DNA of 34,661 nt from an uncultured Flavobacteriales bacterium. Lineage in GTDB: Bacteria > Bacteroidota > Bacteroidia > Flavobacteriales > Crocinitomicaceae. Shown here piece by piece: positions 9,758-18,029 of this stretch; positions within the stretch are counted from its first letter, which is position 1, and the number at the start of each line of letters is the position of its first letter. The stretch is from assembly GCA_946479985.1 (NCBI GenBank), contig CAMLIF010000029.1, forward strand, positions 1-34,661, in the 5' to 3' direction. The notes below the pieces were generated by a model. The model was not told the origin of the DNA. It ran no database searches and was given only the letters and a program-made list of their open reading frames with translations. Made by a program: the position numbers and the translations under genes.

Positions 9758-10711
9758 ATGAAAAGAATTTTATTATTATTCCTAGTCACTTGTTCGTTCC
9801 TGGCGAACGGTCAAACAGCAATCGATACCTTAGAAACTCCGGAAGGAGTAATGGTGATTTACAGCAACAGAACATGGAAATATCTTGAGGATAAAGCCTT
9901 CGATGGTGTCATGAATCCCTGGTTGCATTCCTATTTTGAACAAGATACTATGTATCATTTTTCTCAGAGATGGGACAATAATTCGTGCTATACCGCTTCC
10001 AAAGGAAACGATATGTCGAAAATAAAAGACACCGTTTGGCTATGCGTAATGGATAGTTTGCACTCAGCTTTTCATATTCCGGCTCCCGGAGTGGTAACAT
10101 CGCGTTATGGTTACAGAAGCGGACGTTATCATAATGGAATTGATATCGATCTAAATACCGGAGACACAGTTCGTGCTGCCTGGGCCGGTAAAGTACGTTA
10201 TGCAAAATGGAATGACGGTGGTTTCGGGAACTTAATCGTAATACGTCATTACAATGGTTTGGAAACGTTTTATGCTCACTTAAGCAAGCATTTGGTTGCT
10301 CCTGATCAGGAAGTTCAGGCAGGTGAAGTAATTGGTTTGGGTGGAAATACAGGTCGTTCTTATGGAGCGCATTTACATTTTGAAGTACGTTTCTATGATG
10401 CGCCAATGAACCCGGAAGAAGTGATTGATTTTGCTAAAAAAGAAGTGAAGGATGAAAACCTGATGGTTCACAGCGGTATCTTCCGTCCGGGAGCAAAACC
10501 GTCTGATTACCAGGTTTCGGGTGAAACAATTGCGTCTGTTCAAAGTACTCCGGCTGCAACATCTGCAAAAAGATATTACAAAGTGCGTTCGGGTGATACA
10601 CTTTCGGAAATTGCTTCACGCAATAATACTACGGTTTCTAAGTTATGCAGCTTAAACGGAATTAAACCTACGACACTTTTACAGGTAGGTCGTCAATTAC
10701 GTGTGAAGTAA
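9758..10711 (+). CDS. M23 family zinc metallopeptidase with C-terminal LysM
   Basis: Predicted periplasmic peptidoglycan hydrolase or LytM-type cell-wall factor, 317 aa. It has a signal peptide (cleavage near ANGQ, residue 19) and a ~90 aa lineage-specific N-terminal region. The M23 domain (about 107-225) has zinc ligands H125 and D129 in HNGIDID and H207 in HLHFEV, plus conserved H174 in FYAHLS and H205, so it looks catalytically complete. An Ala/Ser/Thr linker leads to one LysM repeat (about 272-317, YYKVRSGDTLSEIA), which binds glycan strands. A -7 box at 9691 and a hairpin leader precede it. A GAAGTAAT/ATTACTTC inverted repeat (10705-10730) spans its stop codon. Confidence 0.95.
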   Translation: MKRILLLFLVTCSFLANGQTAIDTLETPEGVMVIYSNRTWKYLEDKAFDGVMNPWLHSYFEQDTMYHFSQRWDNNSCYTASKGNDMSKIKDTVWLCVMDSLHSAFHIPAPGVVTSRYGYRSGRYHNGIDIDLNTGDTVRAAWAGKVRYAKWNDGGFGNLIVIRHYNGLETFYAHLSKHLVAPDQEVQAGEVIGLGGNTGRSYGAHLHFEVRFYDAPMNPEEVIDFAKKEVKDENLMVHSGIFRPGAKPSDYQVSGETIASVQSTPAATSAKRYYKVRSGDTLSEIASRNNTTVSKLCSLNGIKPTTLLQVGRQLRVK

Positions 10712-10730
10712 TTACTCCGGTTATTACTTC
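10705..10730 (+). repeat. Inverted repeat spanning the M23 stop codon
   Basis: Arms GAAGTAAT (10705-10712) and ATTACTTC (10723-10730) are perfect 8-mers around a 10-nt loop. There is no T-run, so it is at best a weak terminator or an mRNA 3'-end structure between this gene and bamD. Confidence 0.35.
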
Positions 10731-10760
10731 GAAATGAATTTAAAGAATTAGCATTTTAAA

Positions 10761-11573
10761 ATGAACAAACTAATCAAATACGCTATCCTGTGCTTAATAT
10801 GTGTTTTCACGTTAGCAAGCTGTGATAATTACAACCGCGTTGTTAAATCAGATGATTACGAAGCCAAATTTGAAGAAGCCAACAAATTGTATGATGCAGG
10901 AAAATATGAGCGTTGTGTGGGTTTATTCGAACAGGTATATCAGCGTTCACCGAAATCGCCACAGGGTGAAATATCCTACTATCGAATGGGGATGGCGTGT
11001 TATCATGTGGAAGATTGGTATTTGGCAAGTTACTACCTGGCTTCATTCCAATTAAAATTCCCTTATTCCAAGCTGGTGGAGGAAACTACATTCCTTGCTG
11101 CACTTTGTGCTGTTCACAATAGCCCTGAACCAAGTTTAGATCAAACAGAGACAGAAGTTGCTTTGAATGAACTGCAAAACTTTATCAATCGTTTCCCTAA
11201 TTCGGAAAAGGTAGATACGTGCAATGCGGTAATGGATAAACTGCGGTTTAAATTACAGACAAAAGATATGATGTCGGTTCGGCTTTATTCTAAAACCTTC
11301 AACTACAGAGCGGCAGTTGTTTCAGCTACTTCGTTCCTGGAGAATTACCCTATTTCAACTTTCCGTGAAGAAGCAATTGTGATCTTATTGAGAAATTCAT
11401 ATTTGCTAGCTGAAAACAGCGTTGAGTCTAAACTGGAAGACAGAATTAAAGTTACGGAAGATACTTATGGTAAATTCCTTGCGGAATTCCCTGAATCATC
11501 GTATCTTCGCGAATTCGAAAGCTATCCTGCTAAGCTGGAAGCATTGAGAAAATTGAAATCAGAACAAAAATAA
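10761..11573 (+). CDS. bamD: Outer-membrane assembly lipoprotein BamD
   Basis: Essential lipoprotein partner of BamA in inserting beta-barrel proteins into the outer membrane. The 270 aa protein has lipobox TLASC (Cys21) followed by TPR-type helices: YEAKFEEANKLYDAGKYERCVGLFEQVYQ, then YYRMGMACYHVEDWYLASYYLASFQLKFPYS, then LNELQNFINRFPNSEKV. The paired 'F..FP.S' and 'FINRFPNS' signatures are typical of BamD. It heads the compact block bamD, Rpb6, coaBC, DUF4835 and recN, which I recognise as conserved in Flavobacteriia. The gap to the next gene is 10 bp. Confidence 0.93.
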   Translation: MNKLIKYAILCLICVFTLASCDNYNRVVKSDDYEAKFEEANKLYDAGKYERCVGLFEQVYQRSPKSPQGEISYYRMGMACYHVEDWYLASYYLASFQLKFPYSKLVEETTFLAALCAVHNSPEPSLDQTETEVALNELQNFINRFPNSEKVDTCNAVMDKLRFKLQTKDMMSVRLYSKTFNYRAAVVSATSFLENYPISTFREEAIVILLRNSYLLAENSVESKLEDRIKVTEDTYGKFLAEFPESSYLREFESYPAKLEALRKLKSEQK

Positions 11574-11583
11574 GTAGCTAAAG

Positions 11584-11901
11584 ATGAGCTTTAAAAACAA
11601 TAATGCTGAGCGTTCTACGGTAACGCGCGACACGGTCGATTTGGAAAAAGGATCGGGAAACATTTACGAATCTATCGTAATTCTTTCTAAGCGTGCAAAC
11701 CAGATTAGTACTGCTATGAAAGAAGAATTGACTGGTAAATTGCAGGAATTTGCTTCTTCAACTGATAACCTGGAAGAAATTTTCGAAAACCGCGAACAAA
11801 TCGAGATCTCTCGTTTCTATGAAAAATTGCCAAAAGCAGTAGCTATTGCAATTGAAGAAATGAAAGCAGATCAAATTTATTCCAGACCTATTCAGGACTA
11901 A
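11584..11901 (+). CDS. rpoZ: DNA-directed RNA polymerase omega subunit, Rpb6-type
   Basis: The 105 aa product matches the Bacteroidota omega/Rpb6 homologue. It contains NIYESIVILSKRANQIS, corresponding to the conserved helix that clamps the beta' subunit, and ends in a KLPKAVAIAIEEMKADQI segment. Omega assists RNA polymerase assembly and, in other phyla, contributes to ppGpp response. The gene is 10 bp after bamD and its stop is separated from the coaBC ATG by a single base, so it is translated from the same transcript. Gene symbol follows function; many annotators simply name it an omega subunit. Confidence 0.88.
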   Translation: MSFKNNNAERSTVTRDTVDLEKGSGNIYESIVILSKRANQISTAMKEELTGKLQEFASSTDNLEEIFENREQIEISRFYEKLPKAVAIAIEEMKADQIYSRPIQD

Positions 11902-11902
11902 G

Positions 11903-13114
11903 ATGAATTTAAAAGGCAAGCGTATTTTGCTCGGTATTACGGGTGGAATTGCTGCTTATAAAATGGCGCAAACTGTGCGTCTTTTGAAGAAATCGGGGGC
12001 AGAAGTCAGATGTATGATGACTCCTGCCTCTTCTGATTTTATTACACCGCTAACCTTATCCACACTCTCGGAAAATCCGGTCGGGATTGATTTTTACGAT
12101 ACGAAAACCGGAAATTGGACCAATCATGTTGAATGGGCACTTTGGGCAGATGTTATGTTGTTCGCTCCTGTAACTGCATCTTCGCTGGCTAAAATGGCTC
12201 ATGGCTTTTCTAATAATTTTCTTCTTGCAACCTATCTGAGCGCGAAATGTCCGGTTTTTATTGCTCCGGCAATGGATCTCGATATGTATGTGCACCCAAC
12301 TACAGCTGAGAACTTGGCGAAATTGGAGAGTTTTGGATATACAATCATTCCGGCTGAATCCGGCTTTTTGGCTTCCGGTCTTATTGGTCAGGGCCGAATG
12401 GCTGAACCTGAAACACTTGTGGCGCATTTGGTAAAACATTTTGCTCAACACCACGGGTTTTCGAATAAGAAAGTGCTGATTACTGCAGGGCCAACTTATG
12501 AGGCAATAGATCCTGTTCGCTTTATCGGGAATCATTCTTCCGGAAAAATGGGTTTTGCCCTGGCAGAAGCCGCGGCAAATATGGGCGCTGAAGTAATTCT
12601 GATCTCCGGACCAACGGCTCTGACAATTACACATCCGAACGTTCAGTTGATTCCAATCAAAAGTGCAGAGGAAATGCTTACCGCAGTAAAAGAAAACTGG
12701 TCGCAATGCGATTTAGGGATTTTTGCCTCCGCCGTTGCAGATTATCGTCCGGTTCATATGGCTGATCAGAAGATCAAAAAGTCGGATGACAATTTGATGA
12801 TTGAATTAACAAAGAACCCCGATATTCTCTCCTGGGCGGCATCCGAAAAAAACAAAAATCAACTGGTGGTTGGTTTTGCTCTGGAAACTCAGAACGGGTT
12901 AGATTATGCAAAAGGGAAACTGGAAAAGAAAAAACTAGATGCCATTGTGTTGAATCAAATGGGCGAACCCGGAGTTGGCTTTGGTGTTGATACGAATTCG
13001 GTTCAATTGATTTTTCCAAACAATAATATTCGTAGTTTTGAGTTACAGTCAAAGCAACAATTAGCTTATCAACTATTAATAGCACTTCACGATGAAATAT
13101 TTGAAAATCGTTAG
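11903..13114 (+). CDS. coaBC: Bifunctional phosphopantothenoylcysteine decarboxylase / phosphopantothenate-cysteine ligase CoaBC
   Basis: Coenzyme A biosynthesis: the CoaB half joins 4'-phosphopantothenate to cysteine using CTP, and the CoaC half decarboxylates the product with FMN. The 403 aa length is normal. The N-terminal flavoprotein domain (1-180) has GITGGIAAYK and catalytic H75. However, the usual PxMNxxMW motif reads PAMDLDMY (D125 for N125), the substrate clamp reads LASGLIGQGRMAEP (S158 for the E. coli C158), and the PASANT motif reads PVTASS. The ligase domain (188-403) has ITAGPTYE, DPVRFIGNHSSGKMG with R206 and N210, and KIKK near 290. The start is 1 bp after the omega gene; the DUF4835 start lies inside its last 23 bp. 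Confidence 0.95.
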   Translation: MNLKGKRILLGITGGIAAYKMAQTVRLLKKSGAEVRCMMTPASSDFITPLTLSTLSENPVGIDFYDTKTGNWTNHVEWALWADVMLFAPVTASSLAKMAHGFSNNFLLATYLSAKCPVFIAPAMDLDMYVHPTTAENLAKLESFGYTIIPAESGFLASGLIGQGRMAEPETLVAHLVKHFAQHHGFSNKKVLITAGPTYEAIDPVRFIGNHSSGKMGFALAEAAANMGAEVILISGPTALTITHPNVQLIPIKSAEEMLTAVKENWSQCDLGIFASAVADYRPVHMADQKIKKSDDNLMIELTKNPDILSWAASEKNKNQLVVGFALETQNGLDYAKGKLEKKKLDAIVLNQMGEPGVGFGVDTNSVQLIFPNNNIRSFELQSKQQLAYQLLIALHDEIFENR

Positions 13115-14000
13115 TTTTTTAATTTTCATGCTTTCCGTTAATCTGGTAAGAGCGCAGGAATTGAACTGTACAGTAAGTATTATTACAAACGTAAATACGG
13201 AGGTCACAACCGCAGAAAAAGAATTGTTTGAGCAGTTGAAACAAACCATTTATGATTTGATGAACAATACGAAATGGACCAAAGACAAGTTCAAAGTAGA
13301 AGAGCGTATTAACTGTCAAATGCAGCTTCAGATCAATACAATTAATGCCGGGAACTTTACAGGATCTCTGCAGGTGCAGGCAACACGACCTTGTTTCAAT
13401 AGCTCGTACAACTCCACATTATTCAATTTCCAGGACGATGATTTTTCGTTTTCTTACACGAAAAGTTCGGTTGTTCTGTTCGCTCCTAATCAGTTCAGGG
13501 ATAACCTGAGTTCCATTCTCGCATTTTATGCGTATTACATTATTGGTTTAGATTACGATTCCTTTTCAAACAAAGGAGGGACACCCTATTTCCAGGAAGC
13601 TCAGCAAATTGTTAGCAATGCCCAAGCTTCGGGTTCTGCCGGGTGGAAATCGAATGAACAGGGGAAACGTAACCGTTATTGGTTAGTTGATAACGCATTG
13701 CAGCAATTGTTCGATCCGCTTAGAGAAGGTAGTTACGAATATCACCGCAAAGGAATGGACATGATGTACTCCAAACCTGAAGAGGCTAGGAAAGCAATGA
13801 TTTCGGCATTACAAAAAATGGCAAAAATTTCTTCAACTCGACCGAATTCTATCAATCTGTTAAACTTCGCCCAATCGAAAGTAACTGAGCTGAAGAGCAT
13901 TTTTGCAGATGCAACGGAAGCTGAAAAAACAGAAGTTGTTACGGTTCTAAAGAAAATTGATCCGGCGAATTCATCTAAATACGATGCTATTCTGCAGTAA
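13092..14000 (+). CDS. DUF4835 family secreted protein (PorD-like)
   Basis: The 302 aa product has a signal peptide (MKYLKIVSFLIFMLSVNLVRAQ, cleavage after AQ). The body matches DUF4835: ELNCTVSI at the mature N-terminus, LKQTIYDLMNNTKWTKDKFKVEERINCQMQLQI, RPCFNSSYNSTLFNFQDDDFSF, and a helical C-terminus with YHRKGMDMMYSKPEEARKAM. Members sit between coaBC and recN across Flavobacteriia, and the family has been annotated as T9SS protein PorD; I offer that name from memory. Its ATG is inside coaBC (23-bp overlap) and its stop overlaps the recN ATG (TAATG), indicating coupling on both sides. Expected location is the periplasm or outer membrane. Confidence 0.88.
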   Translation: MKYLKIVSFLIFMLSVNLVRAQELNCTVSIITNVNTEVTTAEKELFEQLKQTIYDLMNNTKWTKDKFKVEERINCQMQLQINTINAGNFTGSLQVQATRPCFNSSYNSTLFNFQDDDFSFSYTKSSVVLFAPNQFRDNLSSILAFYAYYIIGLDYDSFSNKGGTPYFQEAQQIVSNAQASGSAGWKSNEQGKRNRYWLVDNALQQLFDPLREGSYEYHRKGMDMMYSKPEEARKAMISALQKMAKISSTRPNSINLLNFAQSKVTELKSIFADATEAEKTEVVTVLKKIDPANSSKYDAILQ

Positions 14001-15640
14001 TGATACAATCACTTTCCATACGTAATTTTGCCCTTATTCAAGAAGCAGATTTACTTTTCCCCGCTGGATTTATTGCTATAACGGGTGAAACAGGATCTGG
14101 TAAATCCATTCTGCTTGGTGCACTTAACTTAATTCTTGGCGAACGTGCCGATTATTCCGTAATTCGTGATTCCAAGGAAAAAACCATTGTTGAAGCCAAT
14201 TTCAGAATTGACGAACAATACAAGGAATGGTTCGATGAGAATGAACTGGATTATGAACCCGTTTCGCTTATCCGTCGTGAAATAACGAGTCAGGGAAAAT
14301 CAAGAGCTTTTATAAATGACACTCCGGTTTCATTAGTTACTTTGAAAGAGTTGACAGAACAACTGGTCTATATTCACTCACAGCATCAAACGCTGGCTTT
14401 AAAGCAGGTTCAATTTCAGTTAAATGTCCTTGATGCAGTTGCTGATTCTTCTGAATTAGCGCTTGAAGTGAAATTGAAAGTTACCGAGCTTCGAAAACTT
14501 GAAAACGAATTATCAACTTTAAAAGAGAATCTGGCTGTTCAGCAACGCGAAATTGAGTTTGCACGTTTTCAGCATAACGAATTAACTGAACATCGTTTGG
14601 ATGAACTGGATTATGTTTCTTTTGAAGCTGAACTGACTGGTTTGTCGAATGTTGATCAGTTAAAGGAATTGTATATAGCCATTTCAACGGGAATTGGTGA
14701 AGATAACGGTCCTCTGGACCGATTGAGATTGTTGAAAGTGCTTGCTGAGAAATATAAATCTTCGGATAGTTTATCGGAAGATTTCTCGAATCGTCTGAAT
14801 TCTGCAATTGTTGAATTGAAAGAATTGGAAAACGATGCTCAGTCAGCTTTTGAAAAAGTAGAAGCCGATCCGGAACGCTTATTTCAATTGACAGATTCTG
14901 TTGACAAGTACAATAAATTACTGAATAAATACGGTGTTACAACCCAGGAAGAGTTACTGCAAATCCAACAAAAACTCGCAGAGCAATTAGATGCTGATGC
15001 CAACAGAGACGAACGGATTTTTTCTTTGGAACAGGCTGTTTCGAAGCTAATTCAAGAGATCACTGAAAAGTCGGACCTGTTATTCAATCAACGCAATAAA
15101 GCGGCGAAAGAAGTAGTGGTTCGAATAGAGAACAGCTTGAAAGAGCTCAAAATGGCAGATGCCAAAATAGTGTTCGATTTGCAGCGAAAAAATGAACTCG
15201 ATTCAAACGGTGGAATGACCGTTCAATGCTTGTTCTCGGCAAACGCCGGTATGGAGTTGAAATCAATTGAAAAAGCGGCAAGCGGCGGAGAACTTTCCCG
15301 ATTGATGCTTGCCATTCAGGCAGAATTAAGCCACAAAAAAGGACTTCCTACCTTGGTCCTGGATGAAATTGATACCGGAGTTTCCGGAGATGTTGCATCA
15401 CGAGTTGCACGCTTCCTGGCGAAAATCGGACAGAATATTCAGTGTGTGGTAGTAACTCATCTTCCGCAGGTTGCGGCAAAAGCAACACATCATTTGGAGG
15501 TAAGTAAGGCGAATGCTCAAACCGCTATTACTCCGCTAAACGATCAAAATCGTCTGGAAGCAATAGCTAAGATGATGTCCGGAGAATCCGTTACGGAAGC
15601 TGCTCTCGCAAATGCCAAAGAACTCATTTTAGCTGATTAA
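14000..15640 (+). CDS. recN: DNA repair protein RecN
   Basis: SMC-like ATPase acting early in double-strand-break repair. The 546 aa length is usual. The N-terminal ATPase half has Walker A GETGSGKS (29-36). A long coiled-coil region follows (about 150-380, rich in Leu, Glu and Lys). The C-terminal half has the ABC signature AASGGELSRLMLAIQAEL, Walker B TLVLDEIDTGVSG and the switch VVVTHLPQVAA. The ATG overlaps the stop of DUF4835 by one base, and the gene is the last of the bamD block. I see no SOS-box-like operator, so it probably depends on the upstream operon promoter. Confidence 0.96.
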   Translation: MIQSLSIRNFALIQEADLLFPAGFIAITGETGSGKSILLGALNLILGERADYSVIRDSKEKTIVEANFRIDEQYKEWFDENELDYEPVSLIRREITSQGKSRAFINDTPVSLVTLKELTEQLVYIHSQHQTLALKQVQFQLNVLDAVADSSELALEVKLKVTELRKLENELSTLKENLAVQQREIEFARFQHNELTEHRLDELDYVSFEAELTGLSNVDQLKELYIAISTGIGEDNGPLDRLRLLKVLAEKYKSSDSLSEDFSNRLNSAIVELKELENDAQSAFEKVEADPERLFQLTDSVDKYNKLLNKYGVTTQEELLQIQQKLAEQLDADANRDERIFSLEQAVSKLIQEITEKSDLLFNQRNKAAKEVVVRIENSLKELKMADAKIVFDLQRKNELDSNGGMTVQCLFSANAGMELKSIEKAASGGELSRLMLAIQAELSHKKGLPTLVLDEIDTGVSGDVASRVARFLAKIGQNIQCVVVTHLPQVAAKATHHLEVSKANAQTAITPLNDQNRLEAIAKMMSGESVTEAALANAKELILAD

Positions 15641-15666
15641 TTCTTAATTTCTTGTTAAACCTACAG

Positions 15667-15726
15667 GTTCGGCGTATTTTTACCGTCGAATTTTAATTGT
15701 TGGCACAAAGTTAGATTGCGCCGAAC
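15667..15726 (+). promoter_or_regulatory. GC-rich inverted repeat and candidate promoter upstream of the DUF4476 gene
   Basis: Perfect 8-bp arms GTTCGGCG (15667-15674) and CGCCGAAC (15719-15726) flank 44 nt, ending 19 bp before the chosen ATG at 15746. A possible promoter lies here: TTG at 15652-15654 and TATTTTTA at 15675-15682, 20 bp apart. If that promoter is real, the left arm lies between its two boxes, which favours an operator over an RNA hairpin. Confidence 0.35.
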
Positions 15727-15745
15727 GAAATTTAATGTAAATCTT

Positions 15746-17140
15746 ATGAAATATTTTACTCTACTATCATTTGTGATTTGCTCCTACATTGGAATGGCTC
15801 AAAATTATTCTCTGACCATTTTCAATAACAACGGACAACAATTCTTTGCCATCTTAAACGGAACGCGTCAAAACTCAATTCCACAAACAAACCTGAAAAT
15901 TTCGGGAATGGCTGCAGGATCTTATGAACTGAAATTGATTTTCGCTGATGGAAAAACGGCAGATATTAATAAAAAGTTCTGGATGGATCCTGAAACTTCA
16001 GGGGATCACGTATGTCGTGTTACCTTCAAAAAAGGAAAAGGAAAACTGAAGTACTTTGGTGTAACGAACGAAGGAATGGCTCCTGCAGGTGGAACGCCAG
16101 TTGAGTACAGACCAAATGAACAGGCTGTTTATTCTGATCAGTCAACAGCTTCAACTACAACTGGAGGCGGAACACAAACTACCTCGCAGCCAACAACAAC
16201 TTCCGGGCAAACACAAACCAATAGTGGGAGCCAATCTACAACACAAACAGGAGGAAATGGATCTGCAACCAGCCCAATGGTCTCCGGCTCAACACAAAAT
16301 GGAAATGGTTCAGGAACGATAACAACTTCTACAACGGTTTCAGATCCGAATATTAACGGAACGGGAAATGTAGGAATGACAACTTCAACAACCGTTTCAG
16401 ATCCGAACATGAACGGTGGAACAGGTAATATCGGAATGTCGACTTCGACAACTGTAACAGATCCGAATATGAATGGTGGCAACGGAAACTTCGGGATGAA
16501 TACAACTATTTCCGATCCGAATAACCCGAACGGAAATATCAATGTGAACATCAATATGAATATGAGTGATCCGATGATGAACGGAAATCAAGGTTCTTAC
16601 GGAACTTCTACAACCGTTACGGAGGGTTCGCAAACACATACAACATCAAGCAGTGTGAATGGAGTAGGGAATTCTCAAACAACAACCTCTACTTATGGTT
16701 CTTCATCTACTACCACAACAAACAACGGAGTAAGTACAACACAAAGCGATTCCTGGTCAGGTGGAGAAACAACTACAGGAGAGGTCACAACATCACAGCC
16801 TCAAACTACGTCAGCCACAACAACTACAAGTGCAACTTCAACAGGATATTCTTGTACAAAAGTAATGTCTAATGTAGACAATGAAATAGCAACTATCGGT
16901 AAATTGAATTTTGATGATGATAAGATTGCTTACATGAAAGAGAATTTAAGCGGAACTTGCGTGAGCTCAGATCAGGCTTACAAAATGGTTAATCTGTTAA
17001 TGCACGATGATGACCAATTAGATATGTCGAAATTCTTTTACGATCGTATGACTGATAAGACCAATGCAAATAAACTAATGGATTTAATGTCATTCGAAGA
17101 GGATAAACTGGAATTCGCACGTTACATGAAAAATCATTAA
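15746..17140 (+). CDS. Secreted DUF4476 protein with Ser/Thr/Asn/Gly-rich repeat region
   Basis: The best start is the ATG at 15746, giving 464 aa with signal peptide MKYFTLLSFVICSYIGMAQ; an upstream in-frame TTG at 15716 would put ten charged residues before it. Residues ~20-115 form a compact domain (YSLTIFNNNGQQFFAILNG). A long low-complexity Ser/Thr/Gly/Asn/Gln linker follows, with tandem ~20-residue units of the form TTSTTVSDPNMNGG-GN-GM. The last ~90 residues are DUF4476 (CTKVMSNVDNEIATIGKLNFDDDKIAYMKENL ... repeated 'F.DDK/EDKLEFA' helices). DUF4476 is common in Bacteroidota and its function is unknown. The repeat linker suggests a cell-surface or periplasm-spanning role. A strong terminator follows at 17152. 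Confidence 0.88.
   Translation: MKYFTLLSFVICSYIGMAQNYSLTIFNNNGQQFFAILNGTRQNSIPQTNLKISGMAAGSYELKLIFADGKTADINKKFWMDPETSGDHVCRVTFKKGKGKLKYFGVTNEGMAPAGGTPVEYRPNEQAVYSDQSTASTTTGGGTQTTSQPTTTSGQTQTNSGSQSTTQTGGNGSATSPMVSGSTQNGNGSGTITTSTTVSDPNINGTGNVGMTTSTTVSDPNMNGGTGNIGMSTSTTVTDPNMNGGNGNFGMNTTISDPNNPNGNINVNINMNMSDPMMNGNQGSYGTSTTVTEGSQTHTTSSSVNGVGNSQTTTSTYGSSSTTTTNNGVSTTQSDSWSGGETTTGEVTTSQPQTTSATTTTSATSTGYSCTKVMSNVDNEIATIGKLNFDDDKIAYMKENLSGTCVSSDQAYKMVNLLMHDDDQLDMSKFFYDRMTDKTNANKLMDLMSFEEDKLEFARYMKNH
16322..16498 (+). repeat. In-frame tandem repeats of ~60 bp within the DUF4476 gene
   Basis: Three consecutive units of 57, 60 and 60 bp (16322-16378, 16379-16438, 16439-16498) encode TTSTTVSDPN-[IM]NG-GN-G-M variants. 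Degenerate copies (SDPNNPNG, SDPMMNG) continue to about 16600. Unit lengths are multiples of three, so copy-number change would stay in frame. Confidence 0.85.
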
Positions 17141-17151
17141 TTCGAAATATT

Positions 17152-17185
17152 AAAGTCCCGGACGTGAATGTCGGGGCTTTTTTTT
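17152..17185 (+). terminator. Rho-independent terminator after the DUF4476 gene
   Basis: AAAGTCCCGGAC pairs with GTCGGGGCTTT (one bulged G) around a GTGAAT loop, followed by an eight-T run (17178-17185). It lies 12 bp after the stop codon. Confidence 0.88.
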
Positions 17186-17218
17186 GTAAATTGCTAATAG
17201 CTACTAAAAACATTTATT

Positions 17219-17566
17219 ATGAAAACATTTTTAACTTTTGTGCTTCTGGCTTTTTCAGCTCAATTATTCGCACATAATAACGAACCGTTAACTGGCGGAT
17301 CGGAGCAAGTATCAATGAAAGTCATGGGAACTAAAATTCCGTGTAACGGAACAGATGGAAACACTTCTTGCTTCCAGGTTCAAAAAGGAGCTTCTATCGG
17401 AACAGATTTTTGGGAGGTTTTACCGGAGCCAATTGCCGGATTTAACTTTGAACCGGGCTATACGTACTTTCTGACGGTGAAAATAACGACAAGAGAAAAC
17501 CCGGCTGCCGGGCAATCCAATTTTATTTACGAATTGGTGAATGTTGTTTCAAAAACAAAGGAATAA
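17219..17566 (+). CDS. Secreted DUF4377 domain protein
   Basis: The 115 aa product has a signal peptide (MKTFLTFVLLAFSAQLFA). The mature part matches DUF4377: a PCNG...SCFQVQKG segment with two conserved Cys (a probable disulfide), then W-E-V-L-P-E-P-I-AGFNFEPGYTYFLTVKI, and a final YELVNVVSK strand. These domains occur alone or behind META/HslJ-like domains in Bacteroidota and proteobacterial secreted proteins; their function is unknown. The gene is isolated behind the 17152 terminator, so it needs its own promoter, which I could not identify with confidence. Confidence 0.85.
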   Translation: MKTFLTFVLLAFSAQLFAHNNEPLTGGSEQVSMKVMGTKIPCNGTDGNTSCFQVQKGASIGTDFWEVLPEPIAGFNFEPGYTYFLTVKITTRENPAAGQSNFIYELVNVVSKTKE

Positions 17567-17621
17567 GCTTATTTATCACATTTCGATGAGCAGCTATCAA
17601 TTTTCATTCTATTTTTGAAAT

Positions 17622-18029
17622 ATGGAAAAGAAATGGTTGCTCACAGGAATTTTATTGATTATACTTTCAATTATTTTGGGTGCTTTCGGCGCTCATACAT
17701 TGAAAGAAACCTACAAATTGGAACCTGATCAATTGAACGCTTTTGAAACCGGAGTTCGTTATCAAATGTATCATGGAATTGCATTCCTGATTTTACCATT
17801 CATTTTTTCTAAGATTAACTCCACAGGGAAATCAGCGTTCTGGCTACTTCTACTGGGAGTTATTTTGTTTTCCGGAAGTATTTACGGATTAACCTTTGCC
17901 AATGTAGCGGGGGTTGAAACGGTTAAAAAAGCAATCGGTCCAATTACACCTATCGGAGGATTATTACTAATCATTGGTTGGATCGTGAACTTTGTGGCTG
18001 TTCTAAAATGGAATAATGGCAAAGCTTAA
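17622..18029 (+). CDS. DUF423 family small membrane protein (YgdD-like)
   Basis: The 135 aa integral membrane protein has four hydrophobic helices. It carries the DUF423 signature GAFGAHTLK near the N-terminus and FETGVRYQMYHGIAFL in the second helix region, then FSGSIYGLTF and a GPITPIGGLLLIIGW segment. The function of the family is not established. TATTTTTG at 17610-17617 matches the -7 consensus just 4 bp before the ATG, which would give a leaderless mRNA if used. Its last 14 bp overlap the next gene, suggesting coupling. Confidence 0.9.
   Translation: MEKKWLLTGILLIILSIILGAFGAHTLKETYKLEPDQLNAFETGVRYQMYHGIAFLILPFIFSKINSTGKSAFWLLLLGVILFSGSIYGLTFANVAGVETVKKAIGPITPIGGLLLIIGWIVNFVAVLKWNNGKA

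Noticed and set aside
9948..10406. 152-codon minus-strand open frame opposite the M23 peptidase gene
   Set aside because: Antisense shadow of a well-supported gene; composition is biased (His/Asn/Leu-rich) with no start context or domain.
12056..12706. 216-codon minus-strand open frame opposite coaBC
   Set aside because: It lies wholly within coaBC, the encoded sequence is rich in Cys, His and Arg without domain features, and coaBC is firmly identified on the other strand.
16322..16498. Possible CRISPR or intergenic tandem array
   Set aside because: The repeats are contiguous, in frame, without spacers, and encode a regular protein linker.
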